Part shown: piece after piece, positions 24,919 through 33,706 of the stretch
Layout: each line of letters starts with the position of its first letter
Numbering within the stretch: the first letter of the stretch is position 1
From: Desulfovibrionaceae bacterium
GTDB lineage: Bacteria; Desulfobacterota; Desulfovibrionia; Desulfovibrionales; Desulfovibrionaceae
Assembly (NCBI GenBank): GCA_029008115.1
Contig: JAQXJC010000052.1
Location: 1-41,177, forward strand
Direction of reading: 5' to 3'
Length of the DNA stretch: 41,177 bases
Notes under the pieces: generated by a model
What the model saw: the letters and a program-made list of their open reading frames with translations, nothing else
The model's database searches: none
Told to the model about the DNA's origin: nothing
Position numbers and translations under genes: made by a program

Positions 24919-24949
24919 CGCCCCCGTTCCGCCCGCCGGGATGGGGGCG
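24919..24949 (+). terminator. Hairpin after the EF-hand gene
   Basis: CGCCCCC (24919-24925) pairs with GGGGGCG (24943-24949) 24 bases after the EF-hand stop. No T run follows. It supports placing the ygiQ start downstream of this point. Confidence 0.4.
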
Positions 24950-25071
24950 CGGATGTTTCCGGGCGTACGGCCGTCGGCGGCATGGAGAAAAGCGGAGCCG
25001 GAGCGGCCTTCCCGCAGCCGGGACGCGCTTCCGGAGCGCCTGTGCGGCATGGTGGTGATCGGAAGGCCTGT

Positions 25072-27015
25072 GTGCAGTCAAAGGAGCACTGTGCCGGAGC
25101 GCGGCAGGGCGGACATGGTTCCGGCAGGCGCGCGGATCAGCGGGAGGAGAAGAAACGGCGGACTCCCCTGAGTGGGCGGCATCCGGCAGCGTTCCGCAAT
25201 GCGCTGGGGCCGGATGGACAGCCCCTGTTCCTGCCCATGTCCCGCACGGAGATGGAGCAGCTGGGCTGGGATAGTCTGGATGTGCTGTTTGTCTCCGGGG
25301 ATGGCTACATCGATCATCCCTCCTTTGGCGTCGCCCTGCTGGGGCGCTGGCTGGTGCGGCATGGGTTTCGCGTGGGCATTGTTGCGCAGCCGGACTGGCG
25401 CGATCCGGCGTCCGTGACGGGGCTGGGGCGTCCGCGTCTCTTTGCCGGCGTCACGGCCGGGGCTCTGGATTCCCTGCTGGCGCACTATACGGCCTTTCGC
25501 AAGAAGCGGCATGATGATGCCTACACGCCGGGGGGCAGGGCCGGTGCGCGTCCCAACCGGGCCAGTATTGTTTATGCCAATCTCATCCGCCAGGCATTTC
25601 CCGGGCTGTCGGTGGTGCTGGGCGGCATTGAGGCATCTTTGCGCCGCATCAGCCATTATGATTTCTGGACAGATGCCCTTCGCCGCTCTCTGCTGCTGGA
25701 TGCCAAGGCGGACGTGCTGGTCTATGGCATGGGCGAGCATGCCGTGCTGGAGCTGGCGCGCCGCGCCGCTGCGGGCCTGCCGCTGACGCACGTGCCGGGC
25801 ACGGCATGGATGGGCAGACCGGAGGATGTGCCTGCGGAGGCGGCCTGCCTGCCGCTGCCTGCGCACGAGGATATATTGGCGGACAAAACCCTGCTCATGC
25901 GGGCCACGCTGGACATGGAAATGCAGGTGCATCAGGGAACTGCCTATGCGGTGCAGCCTGTGGGCGGCCGCGCCGTGATCCTCGCGCCTCCGGCTCCGCC
26001 GCTGCGCACGGAGGAGATGGATGCGCTGTACGGCATGCCCTTCGCCCGGCGGGCGCATCCGTCCTATGACGCGCCCATTCCGGCGGACGCCATGATGCGC
26101 ACCAGCATTACGTCCCATCGCGGCTGCGGCGGCGGATGCTCTTTCTGTTCGCTGGCCCTGCATCAGGGACGGCGCATCAGCTCGCGCTCGGAGGAGTCCA
26201 TTCTGCACGAGGTGGCGGCGCTTGCGGCGCGCGGCCCTGTGGCCATTTCCGACGTGGGAGGCCCCACGGCCAACATGTGGCAGGGGCGCTGTGCTTCGAG
26301 CAGGCCCTGCCGGCGCCGTTCTTGCTGCTTTCCCCGGCTCTGTCCCAATTTTATCACGCCCCAGCGGCGGCATGTGGCACTGCTGCGGCGCCTGCGGGAC
26401 ATGCCGGGCATCAGGCAGGTGCGCGTGGCCAGCGGCGTGCGCTGCGACCTTGCCGTGAACGATGTGGAGGCCATGCGCGCCTATACGCTGGAATTTACCG
26501 GCGGCCAGCTCAAGGTGGCGCCGGAGCACTGTTCGCCCCGCGTGCTCCGTCTGATGCGCAAGCCGGAGCTGCCCGTATTCGAGGAGTTTCTCCAGTTCTT
26601 TTTGCGGCAGAGCCGCAACGCAGGGCGGGAGCAATATGTGGTGCCCTATCTCATGAGCGCCTTTCCCGGATGTGACGAGGATGACATGCGCATGCTGGCG
26701 GACTGGCTGCGCCAGCGGCACTGGGCGCCGCAGCAGGTGCAGTGCTTCATTCCCACGCCGGGCACCGTGGCCACAGCCATGTATTACGCGGGCGTGGACG
26801 AGCGGGGCGACCCCGTGCACGTGGCGCGCACGGATGCGGAGCGGCTTCGCCTGCATGCCATGCTCATGCCGGCAATGGGGCGCAAGGGCGGACGCGATGA
26901 CGGCATGGATCATCTGCGGGATGTGCCGCCGCCACGCCGATCCGCGCGCAAAGAGAGCGGCGCGGCAAGGACGGGACGACGGCCCGCAGGCAAGCAGGGA
27001 GGCGGCAATGGCTGA
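25072..27015 (+). CDS. ygiQ: YgiQ family radical SAM protein
   Basis: The 647-residue protein matches the YgiQ family (UPF0313) of radical SAM enzymes with unknown reaction. The N-terminal region shows FLPMSRTEMEQLGWDSLDVL and GDGYIDHPSFG. A middle domain has VVLGGIEASLRRISHYDFW, and the radical SAM cluster motif CGGGCSFC follows SITSHRG. Then come a Cys-rich insert (CASSRPCRRRSCCF, LCPNF) and the later KVAPEHCSPRVL and CFIPTPGTVATAMYY, all family hallmarks. The start is uncertain: the frame is open from 24895, but that codon has no ribosome site and lies before a hairpin; GTG 25072 with GGAAGG upstream was preferred, and GTG 25042 is another option. The stop overlaps slyX by eight bases. Confidence 0.88.
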   Translation: MQSKEHCAGARQGGHGSGRRADQREEKKRRTPLSGRHPAAFRNALGPDGQPLFLPMSRTEMEQLGWDSLDVLFVSGDGYIDHPSFGVALLGRWLVRHGFRVGIVAQPDWRDPASVTGLGRPRLFAGVTAGALDSLLAHYTAFRKKRHDDAYTPGGRAGARPNRASIVYANLIRQAFPGLSVVLGGIEASLRRISHYDFWTDALRRSLLLDAKADVLVYGMGEHAVLELARRAAAGLPLTHVPGTAWMGRPEDVPAEAACLPLPAHEDILADKTLLMRATLDMEMQVHQGTAYAVQPVGGRAVILAPPAPPLRTEEMDALYGMPFARRAHPSYDAPIPADAMMRTSITSHRGCGGGCSFCSLALHQGRRISSRSEESILHEVAALAARGPVAISDVGGPTANMWQGRCASSRPCRRRSCCFPRLCPNFITPQRRHVALLRRLRDMPGIRQVRVASGVRCDLAVNDVEAMRAYTLEFTGGQLKVAPEHCSPRVLRLMRKPELPVFEEFLQFFLRQSRNAGREQYVVPYLMSAFPGCDEDDMRMLADWLRQRHWAPQQVQCFIPTPGTVATAMYYAGVDERGDPVHVARTDAERLRLHAMLMPAMGRKGGRDDGMDHLRDVPPPRRSARKESGAARTGRRPAGKQGGGNG

Positions 27016-27232
27016 TGTGGAAGAGCGCCTCGCACGGCTGGAGGAGCTGTGCTATTTTCAGGAGCAGATGCTGAAGGAGCTGAATGGTGTGCTGCTGGCG
27101 CAGCAGAACCAGCTGGATGAGCTGGAGAAAATGCTGGCCCGTGCGGAGACGCGGATCACGGCGCTACAGGAGCGGCTTGACGAAGGCCCGGTCAACACCC
27201 TGCCGCCGCACTACATGCCGGAACGCTATTAG
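27008..27232 (+). CDS. slyX: SlyX family protein
   Basis: The 74-residue acidic protein matches the SlyX family. It begins ADVEERLARLEELCYFQEQM, continues through heptad-like LLAQQNQLDELEKMLARAE, and ends near PPHYMPERY, the conserved PPHY tail. It should form a coiled coil; its function is unknown in all organisms. ATG 27008 has GGGAGG upstream and overlaps the ygiQ stop, so the two are probably translationally coupled. The downstream gene is convergent. Confidence 0.85.
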   Translation: MADVEERLARLEELCYFQEQMLKELNGVLLAQQNQLDELEKMLARAETRITALQERLDEGPVNTLPPHYMPERY

Positions 27233-27262
27233 GGCAGGGCCATTCGTCCATTTGCGATACCA

Positions 27263-27301
27263 GGGGGAGACATGCTGTCCGGTTCGGCACCATGTCCCCC
27301 C
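27263..27301. terminator. Hairpin between convergent slyX and recD2
   Basis: GGGGGAGACATG (27263-27274) pairs with CATGTCCCCCC (27291-27301), with one internal mismatch. It lies 31 bases after the slyX stop in a convergent gap. There is no T run on either strand, so terminator function is uncertain. Confidence 0.4.
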
Positions 27302-27381
27302 GTGGTTATGGGCGTCTGATTGGGAGCGAGCGCCTTGCTAGGCCGGACTGCTGCGCGCTGGCCGGGTGCGGAGATTGCTTT

Positions 27382-29661
27382 TCAGCTGGCGCCATCACTG
27401 CCGCCATCGGCTGCCTGTCCTGAATGCTGCGCCGGGGGAGTATCCTGCGCGGGCATGAGGCGACGGGCCAGGCGCGTGTGGCGCTTGCGCATGCTGTTGT
27501 TCTTCACGGCCATGTGCAACGCCTTGGGTTCGCCCACCAGCACTACCAGCTTCTTGCCCCGCGTAATGCCGGTATAGACAAGATTGCGTTGCAGCATGAC
27601 GAAGTGCTGCACCATGAGCGGAATGACCACGGCAGGATATTCCGAGCCCTGCGACTTGTGGATGGAAATGGCGTAGGCGGGAACCAGCTCGTCCAGCGTG
27701 TCGAAGTCGTAGGGAACATTGCGGTCATCAAAGCGTACCGTAAGGGTACGTTCTCTGGTATCCATGAGGATGATGCGCCCCACGTCGCCGTTGTAGACAT
27801 CCTTCTCGTAGTTGTTGCGTATCTGCATGACCTTGTCATGCAGGCGGAATGCGCGATCCATCCGTTTCATGTGCTCAGGCTGGGGATTCAGCGCTTCCTG
27901 GAGGCGGGCATTGAGGTTGCCCGCGCCCACCGCACCTCGGTGCATGGGGGTGAGCACCTGAATGTCGTTGACAGGATCGAGGCCGAAACGGCGCGGGATG
28001 TGCGTCTTGACCAGCTCCACAATGAGATCGGCCACGCGCTCGGGATCGTTCTGCCGGATGAAATAGAAGTCCGAAAGCCTGTCCTTGCTGGATTCCAGGC
28101 GGGGCACCTCGCCTCTGTTGATGAGGTGGGCGTTGCAGATGATCTCGCTGGCGGCGGACTGGCGGAAGATTTCCGTCAGCTCCACCACAGGCAGCACGCC
28201 GGAGGCGATGATGTCGCCCAGCACATTGCCCGGCCCCACGGAAGGCAGCTGGCGCACGTCCCCCACCAGCAGCAGGGTCGCGCCCAGCGGCACGGCCTTC
28301 AGCAGGTGATAGAAGAGCAGCGTGTCCATCATGGACGCTTCATCCACCACCAGCAGGGAGCAGGCGAGCGGGTTGTCCTCATTGCGGGCAAAGCCGTCTT
28401 CCTGCGGGCGGTATTCCAGCAGGCGGTGCAGGGTTCTGGCCTCGCGTCCGGATGTTTCCGCCATGCGCTTGGCGGCCCGCCCCGTGGGAGCGGCCAGCAG
28501 TACCCTGGCGCGCACGTCGGCGAATATCTGGATGATGGCGTTGATGATGGTTGTCTTGCCTGTGCCGGGGCCGCCGGTCAGCACCATGACCTTGGTGCGC
28601 GTCGCCATGCGCACGGCTTCCATCTGCTCGTCCGCCAGCGTGATGGGCAGCCTGTCCGTCACATCGCGGATCAGCCTGTCCGCATCAGGAATGTGCGCCG
28701 ATCTGGGGGAGTGCAGCAGCCTGTGAAGATAGTAGGCGATTTTTGTCTCGCAGTGATGGAAGCGGCGCAGATAGATGCCTTCCTCTCCGTCCATCTCCTC
28801 ACGCACGATGCGCTCTTCCAGCTCCAGCTGGCGCAGGGCATCAGGGATGAGCGCGGGAGGAATCTGGAACTTCTCCGCGGCCTGCATGAGCTCGCTGCGG
28901 GGGAGATAGACGTGCCCGTCCTCCGAACTCTTCTGGAGGACATAGAGAACTCCGGCCTGCGCACGCAGGGGATGATCTTGGCCGAATCCCAGCTTTGCCG
29001 CAGCCGCATCCGCCGTCACAAAGCCGATGCCGCGGATGTCCATGGCCATGCGGTAGGGATTTTCCCTGATGATGGCCAGCGCTTCCGCGCCATAGAAGCG
29101 ATAGATGCGCGCGGCATAGGCCGGGCTGATGCCGTGCGGCTGGAGGAAAAGCAGCAGATCGCGAATGCCCCTGTGCTCCGTCCAGCTTTCCCTGATGGTG
29201 GCCACGGTCTTCTTGCTGATGCGCGGAATCTCCAGCAGGCAGTCCGGATTTTCATCCAGCATGCGCAGGGTTTCCGTGCCAAAGCGAGCCACGATTTTAT
29301 TGGCAATGGCCGGGCCGACGCCCTTGATAAGCCCTGAAGAAAGATACAGCCGGATGGCTTCCGTGGTGGCGGGCAGGCGTTCTTCACAGAACGAGAAGCG
29401 GAGCTGGCGCCCGAAGCGCGGATCGTTGGCCCACTGACCGCGCAGCAGCAGGCGCAGGCCGGCCTGCGGATTCAGCAGATGCCCCACGGCGGCCACGGTG
29501 TCCATGCCGTGCTCCGGGAGCAGGCGCAGAACCGTGTAGCCGTTTTCGGGATTGTGGAAGACCACGCGCTCCACTGTGGCGGAGAGCTCCACCGTATCGG
29601 GGGATTCCTGCGCAGGCTGATCCGGCATGGCGCGCCCCGCTTCGGACGCGCCGCCGGTCAC
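27382..29661 (-). CDS. recD2: RecD2-type ATP-dependent DNA helicase (SF1B)
   Basis: The 759-residue helicase has the RecD2 layout. An N-terminal OB-like region (VERVVFHNPENGYTVLRLL) precedes tandem helix-hairpin-helix motifs including IKGVGPAIANKIVARFG. Walker A is LTGGPGTGKTT, the DEAS motif (LLVVDEASMMD) is Walker B, and motif VI contains YTGITRGKKLVVLVG. AYAISIHKSQGSEYPAVVIP is the motif V region. RecD2 unwinds DNA 5' to 3' in repair outside RecBCD. Translation starts at GTG 29661, which shares GTGA with the aroC stop, and GGAGG lies seven bases upstream within aroC. The last 30 residues are Gln/Gly/Ala-rich and probably disordered. Confidence 0.93.
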   Translation of the reverse strand: MTGGASEAGRAMPDQPAQESPDTVELSATVERVVFHNPENGYTVLRLLPEHGMDTVAAVGHLLNPQAGLRLLLRGQWANDPRFGRQLRFSFCEERLPATTEAIRLYLSSGLIKGVGPAIANKIVARFGTETLRMLDENPDCLLEIPRISKKTVATIRESWTEHRGIRDLLLFLQPHGISPAYAARIYRFYGAEALAIIRENPYRMAMDIRGIGFVTADAAAAKLGFGQDHPLRAQAGVLYVLQKSSEDGHVYLPRSELMQAAEKFQIPPALIPDALRQLELEERIVREEMDGEEGIYLRRFHHCETKIAYYLHRLLHSPRSAHIPDADRLIRDVTDRLPITLADEQMEAVRMATRTKVMVLTGGPGTGKTTIINAIIQIFADVRARVLLAAPTGRAAKRMAETSGREARTLHRLLEYRPQEDGFARNEDNPLACSLLVVDEASMMDTLLFYHLLKAVPLGATLLLVGDVRQLPSVGPGNVLGDIIASGVLPVVELTEIFRQSAASEIICNAHLINRGEVPRLESSKDRLSDFYFIRQNDPERVADLIVELVKTHIPRRFGLDPVNDIQVLTPMHRGAVGAGNLNARLQEALNPQPEHMKRMDRAFRLHDKVMQIRNNYEKDVYNGDVGRIILMDTRERTLTVRFDDRNVPYDFDTLDELVPAYAISIHKSQGSEYPAVVIPLMVQHFVMLQRNLVYTGITRGKKLVVLVGEPKALHMAVKNNSMRKRHTRLARRLMPAQDTPPAQHSGQAADGGSDGAS

Positions 29662-30719
29662 GGCCGCGCCTCCATGCGGCGCTGAAGCAGCAGGGCATCG
29701 GCCAGAACCAGCGCTGTCATGGCCTCCAGCACGGGCACAATGCGCGGAATGGCGCAGATGTCGTGCCGGCCGCCAATACGGATGGTGACGGGCTGGTTGT
29801 CCACATCCACAGTGTGCTGCTCCAGCGCAATGGACGGGATGGGCTTCACGGCGCAGCGCGCCACGATGGGCTGGCCGTTGGAGATGCCGCCCACAATACC
29901 GCCGGCATGGTTGGAGGCCATGCCCCCGGGCGTCATTGGATCGTTATTCTGCGAACCGGTCAGGCGGGCTGCGGCGAATCCTTCCCCAATTTCCACGCCC
30001 TTGACCGCGCCCACGCTCATCAGGGCTCCGGCCAGCGCGGCATCCAGCTTGTCAAAAACAGGTTCTCCCAGTCCGGCGGGCAGGCCGTGCGCCTCAATCC
30101 GCACAATGCCGCCCAGCGTGTCCCCGGCGCCGCGCACGGCGCGCACCCTTTCCTCCCAGGCGGGGATGACGCTGTCGCAGGCGGCAAAAAAGGCGCGGCT
30201 CCGTGCGCCCTCCATCTGGATGTCCGGCGCGGGAATGCCGCCCAGCTCCACCGTGGCCGCATGAATGCCGATGCCGTGCCTGGCCAGCAGGGCGCGGGCA
30301 ATGGCGCCGCCCGCCACGCGCGCCGCCGTCTCGCGGCCGGAGGAACGTCCGCCGCCCCTGTAGTCACGGATGCCGAACTTGCACTGGTAGCCGAAGTCCG
30401 CATGGCCGGGCCGGAAGGCGCGGGCGATGGGGCCGTAGTCCCGCGAGCGCTGGTTTTCATTGGCGATGAAAAAGCCGATGGAGGTGCCGGTCGTCACGCC
30501 TTCGAAGACGCCGGAAAGCAGATGTACGGTGTCGGATTCCCTGCGGGTCGTGCCTGCCGGGCCGCTGCCGGGCTTGCGGCGGTCAAGCTCAGCCTGAATC
30601 AGCGCTTCCGAAAGGGGCAGACCGGCGGGACAGCCGTCCAGCACGCCGCCAATGCCGGCGCCGTGCGATTCGCCGAACGTGGTCAGCCGCAGCAGGCGGC
30701 CGAAGGTGTTTCCAGCCAT
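29658..30719 (-). CDS. aroC: Chorismate synthase
   Basis: The 353-residue FMN-dependent enzyme converts 5-enolpyruvylshikimate-3-phosphate to chorismate, the last common step of aromatic biosynthesis. Family signatures are GESHGAGIGGVLDGCPAG at the N-terminus, RPGHADFGYQCKFGIRDYRG with GGRSSGRETAARVA, and the C-terminal GGISNGQPIVAR and GGRHDICAIPRIVPV. Length is typical. AAAGGAT precedes ATG 30719, and a plausible promoter lies 40 bases upstream. It is the first gene of a two-gene unit with recD2, whose start codon overlaps its stop. Confidence 0.97.
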   Translation of the reverse strand: MAGNTFGRLLRLTTFGESHGAGIGGVLDGCPAGLPLSEALIQAELDRRKPGSGPAGTTRRESDTVHLLSGVFEGVTTGTSIGFFIANENQRSRDYGPIARAFRPGHADFGYQCKFGIRDYRGGGRSSGRETAARVAGGAIARALLARHGIGIHAATVELGGIPAPDIQMEGARSRAFFAACDSVIPAWEERVRAVRGAGDTLGGIVRIEAHGLPAGLGEPVFDKLDAALAGALMSVGAVKGVEIGEGFAAARLTGSQNNDPMTPGGMASNHAGGIVGGISNGQPIVARCAVKPIPSIALEQHTVDVDNQPVTIRIGGRHDICAIPRIVPVLEAMTALVLADALLLQRRMEARP

Positions 30720-30756
30720 GAAATATCCTTTGGTTCAGACAGGAAAAGGGAGAAAA

Positions 30757-30785
30757 AGTGTAGCCGTTTTCCCCCCGGGGCGCAA
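30757..30785 (-). promoter_or_regulatory. Sigma70-type promoter of aroC-recD2
   Basis: On the minus strand TTGCGC (30785-30780) and TACACT (30762-30757) are spaced by 17 bases. The aroC start is 38 bases further on. The -10 matches at four of six positions. Confidence 0.45.
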
Positions 30786-30856
30786 CAGGCCGTCATCCGC
30801 TTCCGGCATGTTCGGTCGCGTGCCTGGCGGCAGTGCGCCGCGGCGGTTCCGCGCTG

Positions 30857-30886
30857 AAAAAAAGAGCCCGCCGGAGATCAGCGGGC
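30857..30886 (-). terminator. Intrinsic terminator after the NhaC gene
   Basis: Reading leftward, GCCCGC (30886-30881) pairs with GCGGGC (30871-30866), and TCTTTTTTT follows (to 30857). It lies 50 bases after the nhaC stop and separates it from the aroC promoter. Confidence 0.85.
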
Positions 30887-30935
30887 GGAAGAGGCGGGAA
30901 GCTGTGCGCTGCCGGAGCCGCGCACAGCCGAAATG

Positions 30936-32261
30936 TCAGCGCCTGGGCGCGCCGGGACGGCCCACAATGATGGAGCCGAGCACAGCCACGGCAAGCAGCA
31001 TGCAGTACCAGTTGTTGGCGGCGATGCTCATGGGCGAGAGCTTGGCCATGGAGCCTGCCAGCAGAAGCTGTGCGGCATAGGGCAGCAGCCCCTGCATGAT
31101 GCAGGAGACAGTATCCAGCACGCTGGCCGAGCGGCGGGGATCGATGCCGTGCTTGCCCGCAATTTCCCTGGCCATGCCGCCGGTGAGGATGATGGCCACG
31201 GTGTTGTTGGCGGTGCAGATGTCCGCCAGCGCCACGAGCATGGCAATGCAGCATTCCCCGGCGCGGGTGGACTTGCCCTGCGCCAGTCTGGCGGAGAGGG
31301 CCTCGATGCGTTCCAGAATCCAGGCGATGCCGCCCCGGTATTTGATGAGCTCGCCGAGGCCGCCAATGAGCATGGAAAGCACGAAGATTTCATGCATGCC
31401 GGTGAAGCCGGCGTAGATGTCCTGGCCCCATTTCAGCCAGGTGTAGCCGGGAGTGCAGGCAAGGCCGATGAAGCCGGAGAGCACAATGCCCACGGCCAGC
31501 ACGACAAATACGTTAATGCCCAGAAGCGCCAGCACGATGACCGAGAGATAGGGGATGACCAGAATGACGTTGTAGTCCTGGACAGTGACATCCGTGCCGG
31601 ATGTGCCGGAAATCCAGAGCAGCAGGATGACGGCCAGCGCGGCAGGCAGGGCGATGAGCAGATTCATACGGAACTTGTCGCCCATGTCGCAGCCCTGCGT
31701 GCGGGTGGAGGCGATGGTGGTATCCGAAATCATGGAAAGATTGTCGCCGAACATGGCCCCGCCCAGTACTACGCCCATGATCAGCGGCAGGGGAATGGAG
31801 GTCTGTCCGGCAACGCCAAGAGCGATGGGAGTGATGGCCGCCACCGTGCCCATGCTGGTGCCCATGGCTGTGGACACGAAGGCCGCGATGACAAACAGGC
31901 CGGGCAGAATGCACTGGGAAGGCGCGAAGGAAAGGCCGAAGTTGACGGTGGCGGAAACAGCCCCGATGGACTTGGCCACAGAGGCGAAGCCCCCTGCCAG
32001 CAGGAAGATCATGCACATGGTCATGATGTTGATTTCGCCCACGCCGGACAGGAAGATGGAAATCTTCTTGTTCAGGCGCTCCTTGCCCTGCATGAGCGCC
32101 AGCGCAATGGCCGGCAGAATGGCCACCGTGGCGGAAAGCTGGTAGAAGGCCATATCCGTGCCCGTCATGGTCAGATACACGCCGGCGCCGATAAAGATGC
32201 AGAGGAAGGCGAGCAGGGGCAGCAGGGCGGCGGCGCTGCTCTTTGGTTGCTGTTCGTTCAT
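30936..32261 (-). CDS. nhaC: NhaC family Na+/H+ antiporter
   Basis: The 441-residue integral membrane protein has about eleven or twelve hydrophobic spans. The family segment MFGDNLSMISDTTIASTRTQ lies around residues 160-180 and carries the acidic residues thought to bind the exchanged ion. ADICTANNTVAIILTGGMAR near the C-terminal half is also characteristic. NhaC-type carriers exchange sodium for protons, and some exchange organic acids such as malate or lactate. AGGAGGAG precedes the start. The gene follows metK by 72 bases on the same strand, so co-transcription is possible, and it ends at a strong terminator. The transported substrate beyond Na+/H+ is not predictable. Confidence 0.85.
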   Translation of the reverse strand: MNEQQPKSSAAALLPLLAFLCIFIGAGVYLTMTGTDMAFYQLSATVAILPAIALALMQGKERLNKKISIFLSGVGEINIMTMCMIFLLAGGFASVAKSIGAVSATVNFGLSFAPSQCILPGLFVIAAFVSTAMGTSMGTVAAITPIALGVAGQTSIPLPLIMGVVLGGAMFGDNLSMISDTTIASTRTQGCDMGDKFRMNLLIALPAALAVILLLWISGTSGTDVTVQDYNVILVIPYLSVIVLALLGINVFVVLAVGIVLSGFIGLACTPGYTWLKWGQDIYAGFTGMHEIFVLSMLIGGLGELIKYRGGIAWILERIEALSARLAQGKSTRAGECCIAMLVALADICTANNTVAIILTGGMAREIAGKHGIDPRRSASVLDTVSCIMQGLLPYAAQLLLAGSMAKLSPMSIAANNWYCMLLAVAVLGSIIVGRPGAPRR

Positions 32262-32333
32262 GGGAGGCTCCTCCTGGGATCGGGTGTGAGGAGGGGCGCC
32301 CCGCGGCGTCCCTCCGGTGCGGTCGGGAAGATG

Positions 32334-33515
32334 CTAGACCTTCGCCGCGGTACGCAGGTCGGCCACGGCATCCGTGATCTCCCATGCGAATTCCGGCAGT
32401 TCGCGGCCGAAGTGACCGTAGCAGGAGGTCTTCCTGTAGATGGGCCGCTTCAGGTTCAGGCGCTTGGTGATGAAGTAGGGACGCATGTCGAAGACCTCGC
32501 GCACGGCACGGGTCAGCACTTCATCGGGAATGTCGCTGGTACCCTTGGAAGAGACCAGCACGGACACGGGATCGGCCACGCCGATGCAGTAGGCGATCTG
32601 GACTTCGCATTCAGGCGCGAGGCCGGCAGCCACGACGTTCTTGGCGATGTAGCGGCCCATGTAGGCCCCGGAACGGTCCACCTTGGAGGGGTCCTTGCCG
32701 GAGAATGCGCCGCCGCCGTGGTGGCCGCTGCCGCCGTAGGTGTCCTGAATGATCTTGCGGCCGGTCAGGCCGCAGTCGCCCATGGGGCCACCCACCACGA
32801 ACCGACCGGTGGTGTTGATGAAGATTTCGCAGTCCTTTTCGTCAAAGAAGCCGGAAGGGCCGAGCACGGGCTGAATGACGTGCCGCTTCACCGCCTCCAC
32901 GATGTCGGCTTGCGAGGCTTCGGCCGCATGCTGCGTGGAGACCACAACATTGTTGATCTGCACGGGCTTGCCGTCCACGTACTTGAAGGAGACCTGTGTC
33001 TTGCCGTCGGGGCGGAAGAAGGGCACGGTGCCGTCCTTGCGCACGCGGGTGAGCTGCTGCGAAAGCTGGTGCGCCCAGTAGATGGGGGCGGGCATAAGCG
33101 TGGAAGTTTCATTGCAGGCATAGCCGAACATCATGCCCTGGTCGCCGGCGCCCTGGTTTTCCGGCGTTTCACGCAGCACCCCCTGCGCAATGTCCGGGGA
33201 CTGGCGGTCAATGGAGGAGATGACGGCGCAGGTCTGCCAGTCAAAGCCCATTTCAGAGCTGTTGTAGCCGATTTCTTTGATGGTTTCGCGCACCACAGCG
33301 GGCAGATCGGCATAGCCTTTGGTGGTGATTTCGCCGGCGATGACGGCCATGCCCGTGGTCACGAGCGTTTCGCAGGCCACATGGGAATCCGGATCCTGCT
33401 CCAGCAGGGTGTCCAGCACGGCGTCGGAAATCTGGTCGGCCACCTTGTCGGGATGGCCTTCCGTCACGGATTCGGAGGTGAAGAAATAGGTTCCTTTGGA
33501 AACTTTGGACTGCAT
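32334..33515 (-). CDS. metK: S-adenosylmethionine synthetase
   Basis: The 393-residue enzyme makes SAM from methionine and ATP in the cytoplasm. Signatures present are [21 protein letters not shown] (N-terminal methionine/ATP site), [12 protein letters not shown] (the GAGDQG hexapeptide), DGKTQVSF, and [16 protein letters not shown] as the P-loop-like motif with catalytic Lys. Length is normal for the bacterial family. The start at 33515 has AAGGAG eight bases upstream; an open extension to 33581 has no site. A strong inverted repeat about 100 bases upstream is a likely operator. No SAM riboswitch was recognised in the leader. Confidence 0.97.
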   Translation of the reverse strand: MQSKVSKGTYFFTSESVTEGHPDKVADQISDAVLDTLLEQDPDSHVACETLVTTGMAVIAGEITTKGYADLPAVVRETIKEIGYNSSEMGFDWQTCAVISSIDRQSPDIAQGVLRETPENQGAGDQGMMFGYACNETSTLMPAPIYWAHQLSQQLTRVRKDGTVPFFRPDGKTQVSFKYVDGKPVQINNVVVSTQHAAEASQADIVEAVKRHVIQPVLGPSGFFDEKDCEIFINTTGRFVVGGPMGDCGLTGRKIIQDTYGGSGHHGGGAFSGKDPSKVDRSGAYMGRYIAKNVVAAGLAPECEVQIAYCIGVADPVSVLVSSKGTSDIPDEVLTRAVREVFDMRPYFITKRLNLKRPIYRKTSCYGHFGRELPEFAWEITDAVADLRTAAKV

Positions 33516-33605
33516 GGTGAAAACTCCTTGGTGCAATGTCGATCCCCGCGTCCATGCCTCCCGGCCGGCACGCCGGTGCATGATGTTCCGGATCGCTTTT
33601 ATCTG

Positions 33606-33633
33606 TATATCAAGCTATAGTGATATAGCCTTG
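33606..33633. promoter_or_regulatory. Overlapping inverted repeats upstream of metK (candidate operator)
   Basis: TATATCA (33606-33612) and TGATATA (33621-33627) form a perfect inverted repeat. CAAGCTATA (33611-33619) and TATAGCCTTG (33624-33633) form a second, one-bulge repeat interlaced with it. This AT-rich patch in GC-rich DNA resembles operators of methionine-cycle regulators such as SahR of Desulfovibrionales; the identity is not proven. Confidence 0.5.
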
Positions 33634-33706
33634 AACGCGGAATATATACCTGCTTGCACAGGCCATGTAAAGCCTTTTCCCGACTGCGCGGCCGGGAGGA
33701 AGGGGC

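Noticed and set aside
30933-33620. An 895-codon plus-strand frame across nhaC and metK
   Set aside because: Overlaps two confident genes and a terminator on the other strand; translation is repetitive and Gly/His-rich.
33516-33706. SAM riboswitch in the metK leader
   Set aside because: No S-box or SAM-II/III/IV-type conserved core was recognised; the region shows inverted repeats typical of a protein operator instead.
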